A stretch of 64,000 bases of DNA from assembly GCF_004348535.1 (NCBI RefSeq), contig NZ_SMJX01000004.1, positions 1 through 64,000 of the forward strand, given 5' to 3'. Below, piece by piece: positions 58,204 through 64,000 of the stretch. The stretch is from Actinomadura sp. KC216 (lineage in GTDB: Bacteria; Actinomycetota; Actinomycetes; Streptosporangiales; Streptosporangiaceae). The notes beneath the pieces were generated by a model. That model was not told where the DNA came from. It was given only the letters and a program-made list of their open reading frames with translations, and did not search any database. The position numbers and the translations under genes were made by a program. Every line of letters begins with the position of its first letter. Positions within the stretch are counted from its first letter, which is position 1.

Positions 58204-58256
58204 GTGTTGCACCACGCCGCAACCGGTGCGGCGCGGGTGTTGCAACAAGCGGCAAC
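58204..58256. promoter_or_regulatory. Two copies of a 20-bp dyad upstream of the HTH-repeat protein gene
   Basis: GTGTTGCACCACGCCGCAAC (58204-58223) and GTGTTGCAACAAGCGGCAAC (58237-58256) match at 17 of 20 positions, consensus GTGTTGCAnCAnGCnGCAAC, 33 bp apart start to start. Each has GTTGC/GCAAC arms. The second extends to a perfect 10-bp inverted repeat (CGGGTGTTGC..GCAACACCCG). Position suggests autoregulatory binding by the downstream HTH protein. Confidence 0.65.
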
Positions 58257-58311
58257 ACCCGAAAGGCAGCGATGAGGTGCTTTCCAGAGCGTAGGCACGG
58301 ACCATGGACCC

Positions 58312-60030
58312 ATGACCGAACTGACCCCTCGGCAGCCGGCCGCCTGTGACACGCCCGGCTTCAAGGCGCTCAGCCCTGACCTTGAGCCCGAGGTCGCGAC
58401 CTGGGTCCGCGAGCTCCGCACGATCTGGACGGCGGCCGGCGTGACGATGAACCGGTTCGCCGGCCGGTACCCCCTGGACAAGGGCACCCTGTCGCGCTAC
58501 CTCAACGGCAAGCGCGTGCCCCGCGACCACTGGTTCCTCAACACGCTGCTGGCGATCCAGGCCGAGCAGGGCAAGGAGGTCTCCCAGGAGGTCCGCGACC
58601 ACCTGACCGGCCTGCATCTGGAGGCGCTGAAGGTCGCCCACCCGCAGCAGTACCAGGTGAGGATGGTCAGCGACGAGCTGGAGCTGGCCCTGGTCGGCCA
58701 GCACGAGGCCGAGCGGTACGTCCGCGCTCTCCAGGAGCAACTGGCCGACCGGATCCGCCAGATCGAGGAGCTCACCGACCAGCACGGCCGGCTGCGCGCG
58801 GCCTGGGATGACGACCGCGCCGCCATGGCGGCCGAGAAGGAGCGGCTGGAGCGGGAGATCGCCGAACTCGAACACCGCTTGCAAATGGCCCAGGAGCGCA
58901 TCGCCCAGACCGAACACCGCTGCCGGCATCTCGAAGACATCCTCAACCGCTTGCAGGACGGAGCCTCCGATGAACGCTTCGATTCCGCTCGCAACAACAC
59001 GGGCTCGGGGAGCCCAGCCGCTTCTGTCGGTGACCTGCCCCTCACCAAACCCGATATCGCGGCGGAAGTGCTGGGGGCATTCAGGAAGGCGGACGCCAGA
59101 CCCCAGGCGCTGGCACTGGCGGCACGGGCCGCCGACGAGGTCAGCGTCACCAGCGACCCCGGTGACGTGACGAGACTGCTGGAGGAACTGCGCGAGCTGG
59201 AAGCCCACGACGCCGCCAAGACATGGGCCGAGCGATCCGTCCCCGTGGTGCGCGTCACCGCCCCGGGCGAAGCGGCGCGATTGCTGGCCGAGCTTCGGCA
59301 GGCCGGTGCGCAGGATCTCGCGTTGGAGCTGGCCGTACGGGTCGTGACCGAGATCAGCCTGACGTCCGACACCGGCGACGTGGCGCAACTGCTGGGGGAA
59401 CTGCGCCGGCTGAATGTCCGGGAGCCCGCCTGGACCTTGGCCAAATGGGCCGCCAGGAGGGTCGACGTCAGCGACTCGTGGAGCGTGGTGCGATTGCTGG
59501 CGGAATTGCGAAGGCTGCACCCGCGGCCCGCTCTGATGCTCGCCGAGCGGGCCATTCCCGACATCAACGTGACCAACGCCTACGACATGGTGCAGATGCT
59601 GCGGGAGCTGCGGGAGCTGCATGCCTGGCCCCTGGCGAAGGCGTTGGCTGAACGAGTCGTTCCAGCGGTCGACATCGCCGGCACGTTCACCATGGCGCAG
59701 ATGCTGCAGGAAGTACGGAAGGTGGACCCGCAACTCGCCCTGGCATTGGCTGAGCGAACAGTTCTGGTTATCGACGGGACCAATCCGTCTGACATTGCGA
59801 TGATGTTGGCGGAACTGCAAGAGACGGGTGCGCACAGCCTGGCCATGGCGTTGGCTGAGCGAGCCGTCCCCATTGTCGACCTCGCCGGTGACGTCGCGGT
59901 GCTGCTGGACGAATTGTGGGCAATAAATGCCCACGGCCAGCGCGAGGACCTGCTCCTGCGCTGCAGGTCCCGTGAGGCGAATACGACCCACTTGGCGGTG
60001 GACGTTCTGGGCAGGGCGGGGCAGGCTTGA
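58312..60030 (+). CDS. HTH / coiled-coil / nine-repeat helical solenoid protein
   Basis: 572 residues. XRE-like helix-turn-helix at about 30-75 (GVTMNRFAGRYPLDKGTLSR); coiled coil about 120-215, rich in heptad E/R/L (RQIEELTDQHGRLRAAWDDD, LEREIAELEHRLQMAQERIA); a short polar linker; then nine repeats of about 35 residues from about 248 to 560, consensus D-x-x-LLxELRxx-x(4)-A-x-LAERAVP-x-VDV. The repeats resemble alpha-alpha solenoids (TPR/HEAT-like) and probably bind another protein. No enzymatic domain. Such HTH-plus-solenoid proteins occur in actinomycetes without a known role. Two dyads precede the gene, fitting a DNA-binding regulator. Confidence 0.78.
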   Translation: MTELTPRQPAACDTPGFKALSPDLEPEVATWVRELRTIWTAAGVTMNRFAGRYPLDKGTLSRYLNGKRVPRDHWFLNTLLAIQAEQGKEVSQEVRDHLTGLHLEALKVAHPQQYQVRMVSDELELALVGQHEAERYVRALQEQLADRIRQIEELTDQHGRLRAAWDDDRAAMAAEKERLEREIAELEHRLQMAQERIAQTEHRCRHLEDILNRLQDGASDERFDSARNNTGSGSPAASVGDLPLTKPDIAAEVLGAFRKADARPQALALAARAADEVSVTSDPGDVTRLLEELRELEAHDAAKTWAERSVPVVRVTAPGEAARLLAELRQAGAQDLALELAVRVVTEISLTSDTGDVAQLLGELRRLNVREPAWTLAKWAARRVDVSDSWSVVRLLAELRRLHPRPALMLAERAIPDINVTNAYDMVQMLRELRELHAWPLAKALAERVVPAVDIAGTFTMAQMLQEVRKVDPQLALALAERTVLVIDGTNPSDIAMMLAELQETGAHSLAMALAERAVPIVDLAGDVAVLLDELWAINAHGQREDLLLRCRSREANTTHLAVDVLGRAGQA

Positions 60031-60034
60031 TCAT

Positions 60035-61522
60035 GTGGTGGCTCCGCCGGGGTCGGTGAAGGCGGCGTCCGTTCGGCTGGATGAGCCTGGCGGGCGGTGG
60101 GTGCTCGTTGTCACCGCTGCCGGGTCTGGGCTTGTGCTGCTTGAGGCGACGGTCGTCAACGTGGCGCTGCCTGCGCTCCAGCGGAACCTGGACGCGTCCA
60201 TGGCGGGACTCCAGTGGACGGTCAACGCGTTCACGCTCACCCTGTCCGCGCTGATCCTGCTTGGCGGCGGCCTGGGCGACCGGTTCGGACGTCGTCGCGT
60301 GTACCTGGTCGGGCTGGTGTGGTTCGCGGCCGCGTCGCTGCTGTGCGGGATGGCGCCGAGCCTGGAGTGGCTGATCGCCGGGCGTGCTCTCCAGGGGATC
60401 GGCGGCGCCATGGTCGTGCCGGGGTCGCTCGCCCTCATCCAGGCGTCGTTCCATCCCGATTATCGGGCGCGGGCGATCGGCTGGTGGTCGGGGATGAGCG
60501 GGATGGCCGGGGCGGCGGGGCCGCTGCTCGGCGGGACGCTGGTGGACGCGGCGGGATGGCGCTGGGTGTTCCTCGTCAACGTCCCGATCGCCGCCGTGCT
60601 GGCCGTCCTGCTGGTCGTCCACGTGCCGGAGAGCCGTCACGACGGGCTGTCCGGGCGGTTCGACGTCGCCGGAGCGGTGCTGGCGGCGCTCGCGCTCGGG
60701 GCGATGAGCCACGCGCTGATCCAGGCCATCGATACCCCTGTCTCGGCGTCGTTCGCCGCCCTGCTCGGGGTGGTGGTCGCGGTGGCGTTCGTGTGGGTCG
60801 AGCGGCGTGCCCGGGACCCGATGCTGCCGCTCGGGCTCTTCGCGTCGCGGCCGTTCAGCGTCGCCAACCTCGCGAGCTTCTTCCTGTACGGCGGGCTTGC
60901 CGGGCTGTTCTTCCTGATGCCGATCCAGTTGCAGGTCACCGCCGGCTACACCACGCTGGCGGCCGGGCTGGCGCTGCTTCCGCTGACCGTCCTGACGCTC
61001 GTACTGTCGGCGCGGGGCGGGGCGCTCACCAAGCGGGCCGGTCCGCGCGTCCCGCTCGCCGCGGGTGCTCTCCTCTGCGGGTTCGCGCTCGTCCTGGCCA
61101 CGCGGGTCGGACGGGACGCGTCCTACCTCACCGACGTGCTCCCCGTCGTCTGCCTCGTCGGGATCGGCATCCCGCTGATCACGCCGCCCATCACCGCGAC
61201 CGTGCTCAGCGCCGTCCCCGACGCGCGCGCCGGGATCGCCAGCGCGGTGGGCAACGGGGTCGCCCGCGCCGCCGGGCTGGTGATCGTCGCCGCGCTGCCG
61301 CTGCTGGCGGGGCTGCCGCAGGACGCCGCGAGCAACCCGGCCGAACTCGACCGCGGCTTCGACGCGGGCATGCTGATCTGCGCGGGGCTGTTCGTCGCCG
61401 GCGGCCTCATCGTCTGGTTCGGCGTGCGCCGCCCGGCCAAGGTGCCGGACGAGCCGATCAGCCGCCACCACTGGACCGGCTGCCCGCAGCTCGCTTCAGG
61501 AGTGGCGGACGCGGATCGGTGA
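60035..61522 (+). CDS. DHA2-family MFS multidrug transporter (second)
   Basis: 495 residues from GTG 60035 (GTG 60056 is an alternative), with about 14 membrane segments. Typical landmarks are LLEATVVNVALPALQRNLDA, the motif-A loop GGLGDRFGRRRVYLVGL, the GALQGIGG-like segment and the motif-C-like GMAGAAGPLLGGTLVD. Related to but clearly different from the exporter at 12041. It starts 5 bp after the HTH-repeat protein stop, which suggests co-transcription, and overlaps the convergent dehydrogenase by 27 bp. Confidence 0.88.
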   Translation: MVAPPGSVKAASVRLDEPGGRWVLVVTAAGSGLVLLEATVVNVALPALQRNLDASMAGLQWTVNAFTLTLSALILLGGGLGDRFGRRRVYLVGLVWFAAASLLCGMAPSLEWLIAGRALQGIGGAMVVPGSLALIQASFHPDYRARAIGWWSGMSGMAGAAGPLLGGTLVDAAGWRWVFLVNVPIAAVLAVLLVVHVPESRHDGLSGRFDVAGAVLAALALGAMSHALIQAIDTPVSASFAALLGVVVAVAFVWVERRARDPMLPLGLFASRPFSVANLASFFLYGGLAGLFFLMPIQLQVTAGYTTLAAGLALLPLTVLTLVLSARGGALTKRAGPRVPLAAGALLCGFALVLATRVGRDASYLTDVLPVVCLVGIGIPLITPPITATVLSAVPDARAGIASAVGNGVARAAGLVIVAALPLLAGLPQDAASNPAELDRGFDAGMLICAGLFVAGGLIVWFGVRRPAKVPDEPISRHHWTGCPQLASGVADADR

Positions 61523-62446
61523 GCCCTTCGTGTAGGCGACGATGTTCTCGACCGCGTCGCTGTACCAGGACGCGTACGTCTCCTCGGTCACGTAGCCGAT
61601 GTGCGGGGTGGCGAGGACGTTGTCGAGGGTGCGCAACGGATGGTCGGCCGGGAGGGGCTCTCGGTCGTACACGTCGAGGGCCGCTCCGGCGATCCAGCGT
61701 TCCCGGCAGGCGCGCAGGAGGGCGTCCTCGTCGCAGATCGGTCCGCGGCTGGTGTTGACCAGCCACGCGTCCGGCTTCATCCGGCGCAACTCCGGCTCGC
61801 CGACCAGCCCGCGGGTGCGGTCCGACAGGACGAGGTGGATCGTCACCACGTCGGACGTGGCGAACAGCTCCTCCTTGCCGACGAGCGCCGCACCGGCTTC
61901 GGCGGCGCGCTCCGCCGTCAGGTTCTGGCTCCAGGCGACCACCCGCATCCCGAACGCGTGGCCCACGGCGGCGACCTGGGAGCCGAGGCGGCCGAGGCCG
62001 AGCACGCCGAGCGTCCGGCCGGTGAGGGAGGTGCCGAGCCTGGTCGTCCAGCCGCCCGCGCGGACGCTCGCCAGCTCGGCGGGCAGCCGCTTCACGGCGG
62101 CGAGGATGAGCGCCCAGGTGAGTTCAGCGGCGGACCCGCCGCCGGCCACCGGGGCGGTGCCGCTGACCGTGATGCCGAGCCCGGCGCAGGCCGCGATGTC
62201 GATCGCCGCGACGCGGTGCCCGGTGACGACGATCAGCCGCAGGTTCGGCAGCCGTTCGAGCACGGTCTTCGGCAGTGCCGTCCTGTCCCGCATGGTGACG
62301 AGCACCTCGTAGGGCTGGAGCGCCGCGACCACCGTCTCCTCGCCGCCGAGCGGCGCGCGGAACACGTCGATCGTGGCGGGGACGGGCGACCAGTCCGCCG
62401 CCCGGAGTGCGACGCCCTGGTAGTCATCGAGGATTGCGACGCGCAT
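61496..62446 (-). CDS. D-isomer-specific 2-hydroxyacid dehydrogenase family protein
   Basis: 316 residues. NAD-binding motif LGVLGLGRLGSQVA, the catalytic Arg (NTSRGPICDEDAL), Glu (YDREPLP region) and His (ATPHIGYVTEETY) are visible. Oxidoreductase acting on a D-2-hydroxy acid or a phosphoglycerate-like compound. AAGGAC lies 7 bases upstream of ATG 62446. It is convergent with the transporter, divergent from the methyltransferase, and seems monocistronic; no pathway is implied. Confidence 0.88.
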   Translation of the reverse strand: MRVAILDDYQGVALRAADWSPVPATIDVFRAPLGGEETVVAALQPYEVLVTMRDRTALPKTVLERLPNLRLIVVTGHRVAAIDIAACAGLGITVSGTAPVAGGGSAAELTWALILAAVKRLPAELASVRAGGWTTRLGTSLTGRTLGVLGLGRLGSQVAAVGHAFGMRVVAWSQNLTAERAAEAGAALVGKEELFATSDVVTIHLVLSDRTRGLVGEPELRRMKPDAWLVNTSRGPICDEDALLRACRERWIAGAALDVYDREPLPADHPLRTLDNVLATPHIGYVTEETYASWYSDAVENIVAYTKGSPIRVRHS

Positions 62447-62512
62447 GAATGTCCTTTCTAGGCTTCTCCCTGAGCATGTCAAACCTTCGGATTAGCGGCA
62501 GGATGGGGCGGT

Positions 62513-63316
62513 ATGGACGACCCTCCGGTTCACCCACCCGAGATCGATTCGACGGTGCCGCACCAGGCCCGCGTCTGGAACTACTTCATCGGCGGCAAGG
62601 ACAACTATCCGGTCGACCGCGAGTTCGCCGAGAACATCCTCCGGGTCTATCCCGGTTTCGAGGAGGTGCCGCGGCACGCGCGGGTGTTCCTCGGACGGGC
62701 CGTCCGGTTCCTGGCGGGCGAGGCCGGGATCCGCCAGTTCCTCGACATCGGCACGGGCCTGCCCACGCACGACAACACCCATGAGGTCGCGCAGCGGGTC
62801 GCCCCCGACAGCCGGATCGTCTACGTCGACAACGACCCGCTCGTCCTCGCGCACGCCCGCGCGCTGCTGACCAGCACCCCCGAGGGGGCCTGCGACTACA
62901 TCGACGCCGACGCCCGCGACCCCGCCGGGATCCTGCGCGCCGCCGCCGCCACGCTCGACTTCGGCCGGCCCGTCGCCCTGATGATCCTGGGTGTGCTGGG
63001 CACGATCGCCGACGACGACGAGGCGCACGCCATCCTCCGCCAGCTGCTCGACGCGCTCCCGTCAGGGAGTTACCTGGCGCTTGAGGACGGCACCAAGACC
63101 ATCCGGCCCGACGACGCGGCGGAGGCCGAACGCGTCCGCGACGAATCCGGCTACGACTACGAGCTGCGCACCCCGGAGCGGATCGCGCGCTTCTTCGACG
63201 GGCTGGAGCTGCTGGAGCCCGGCGTGGTGTCGGTGTCGCGCTGGCGTCCCGAACCCAACCCGTTCGGCGAGGCGCCCGAGGTGGACGCGTTCTGCGGCGT
63301 CGCCCGCAAACCTTAG
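62513..63316 (+). CDS. SAM-dependent methyltransferase, Methyltransf_19 family
   Basis: 267 residues of the actinobacterial family first known as DUF574. The diagnostic N-terminus PHQARVWNYFIGGKDNYPVD, the SAM-binding loop FLDIGTGLPTHDNTHEVAQ and VDNDPLVLAHARALL are clear, and the end region DAFCGVARKP is typical. Many paralogues occur in each genome and substrates are unknown. The final bases overlap the convergent FAD oxidoreductase by 4 bp. Confidence 0.93.
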   Translation: MDDPPVHPPEIDSTVPHQARVWNYFIGGKDNYPVDREFAENILRVYPGFEEVPRHARVFLGRAVRFLAGEAGIRQFLDIGTGLPTHDNTHEVAQRVAPDSRIVYVDNDPLVLAHARALLTSTPEGACDYIDADARDPAGILRAAAATLDFGRPVALMILGVLGTIADDDEAHAILRQLLDALPSGSYLALEDGTKTIRPDDAAEAERVRDESGYDYELRTPERIARFFDGLELLEPGVVSVSRWRPEPNPFGEAPEVDAFCGVARKP

Positions 63317-64000
63317 GAGGCCGCGCGGTCCGCGCGGTCCGGGCGGTAGGGGGCGAGTTCGGGGGCGGCGTGGCCGTGGATCTCCCGGTCGATCAGGACG
63401 GCGAGGTGCGGCCCGAGCGTGATGCCGCTGTGCGTCACGGCGGTGTACAGGCCGGGCCGCTGCGCGCCGATGAGCGGGTACCCGTCGAGGGGCAGCGGGC
63501 GGACGCACCTCCGGATCTCGGCGATCTTCGCCGTGAGGCCGGGAATGAGCGCCCGCGCCCGGGCGAGGAGTTCGTCGCCGACCATCTCCATGAGCGCCAG
63601 GGAGGCCGACTCGTCCACACCGGCGTCCAGCTCGACCGATTCCAGGACGAGGCCGCCGCCCTCCGCCGCACGGACGGACAGGCCGGGTGCGTGGACGAGG
63701 CCGTTGACCACGACGTCCGCGGGGGAGGTGGTGGCGACGAGGCACGGCGCCTCCGAGCCGGGCACGGACGGGTCGACCAGCGGGAGGGCGACACCGGCGG
63801 TCGCCAGAAGCGCGGGACTGTGCCGGCCCGCCGCGCAGATCGTGAGGTCGGCGTCCAGGTCGCGGCCGTCGTCCAGATGCACGCCGATCACGCGGTCGCC
63901 CTCGGTGTTGAGCCGGACCGCGCGGCGACCGGTGATGAGCGCGGCGCCCGCGCGGCATGCGCGTTCCGCCAGTGCCCGTGTGGCGGAGCCTCCGTGCACG
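63313..64000 (-). CDS. FAD-dependent amino-acid oxidase-like protein (DAO family), N-terminus outside window
   Basis: About 229 C-terminal residues are visible. The segment DLDADLTICAAGRHSPALLA, then CVRPLPLDGYPLIGAQRPGL and YTAVTHSGITLGPHLAVLID, match the C-terminal half of DAO/glycine-oxidase-like flavoproteins, in which GITLGP contacts the FAD. The N-terminal GxGxxG Rossmann motif is expected beyond base 64000. Substrate unknown. Confidence 0.82.
   Translation of the reverse strand, partial: VHGGSATRALAERACRAGAALITGRRAVRLNTEGDRVIGVHLDDGRDLDADLTICAAGRHSPALLATAGVALPLVDPSVPGSEAPCLVATTSPADVVVNGLVHAPGLSVRAAEGGGLVLESVELDAGVDESASLALMEMVGDELLARARALIPGLTAKIAEIRRCVRPLPLDGYPLIGAQRPGLYTAVTHSGITLGPHLAVLIDREIHGHAAPELAPYRPDRADRAAS

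Noticed and set aside
1-64000. tRNA, rRNA, CRISPR arrays, insertion sequences, prophage genes
   Set aside because: None seen by eye. The repeats present are short tandem or palindromic arrays without spacer structure, and no transposase or integrase is encoded.

Overview
The window is very GC-rich, densely packed chromosomal DNA with many 4-bp ATGA start/stop overlaps and GTG starts. Its families (DUF397 with an XRE/DUF5753 regulator, the Methyltransf_19 methyltransferase, SCO6745 family, LVIVD/DUF305 pair, branched-chain 2-oxoacid dehydrogenase under an Lrp regulator) point to a filamentous actinomycete, plausibly Actinomadura or a relative in the Thermomonosporaceae. The genus is inferred. 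I saw no rRNA, tRNA, CRISPR array, insertion sequence or phage gene.

1-5.4 kb: end of a phenylacetate catabolic operon (paaZ-paaA-paaB-paaC-paaD, minus strand) with a divergent TetR regulator. 5.4-9.8 kb: a small anchored protein, then a branched-chain 2-oxoacid dehydrogenase operon (E1alpha-E1beta-E2) with a divergent Lrp regulator. 9.8-14.7 kb: LysE exporter with divergent MocR regulator, a DHA2 multidrug transporter and a sulfotransferase.

14.8-34.0 kb: the most distinctive block. A dipeptide/oligopeptide-type ABC importer (binding protein, two permeases, two ATPases) is followed by a FadR-type GntR regulator and eleven tightly spaced genes: two thiolase-like/DUF35 pairs, an enoyl-CoA hydratase, a tandem-fused class III CoA-transferase, a fused 3-oxoacid CoA-transferase, an amidase, an aldehyde dehydrogenase, an Ldh2-type dehydrogenase and a lactonase-like metallo-hydrolase. 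The importer and regulator promoters share a two-part motif with identical spacing (CANACGTA-N12-TCAGACAAA), so one regulator probably controls both. Both thiolase-like proteins lack the thiolase cysteine and carry Tyr in place of the usual His, as expected for Ltp2-type aldolases. I infer a dedicated, apparently undescribed uptake and degradation pathway for an amide- or lactone-containing acid, through CoA-ester activation, hydration and retro-aldol cleavage.

34.3-46.5 kb: accessory region with a disordered acidic/proline-rich membrane-anchored protein, two paralogous small proteins, an XRE-DUF397 pair, an LVIVD/DUF305 pair, a frameshifted ArsC-like gene, a TetR-controlled meta-cleavage operon (flavin hydroxylase, extradiol dioxygenase, hydrolase) and a frameshifted barstar gene.

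46.5-57.9 kb: a second catabolic block. A four-gene minus-strand operon (LLM flavin monooxygenase, dimethylformamidase large-subunit homologue, class III aminotransferase, DRE-TIM lyase) is divergent from a second peptide-type ABC importer. The shared promoter region carries two dyads, each overlapping a TTGACA -35 box. 57.9-64 kb: a small membrane protein divergent from an HTH/coiled-coil/nine-repeat protein behind two dyad sites, then a second DHA2 transporter, a 2-hydroxyacid dehydrogenase, a SAM methyltransferase and a truncated FAD oxidoreductase.
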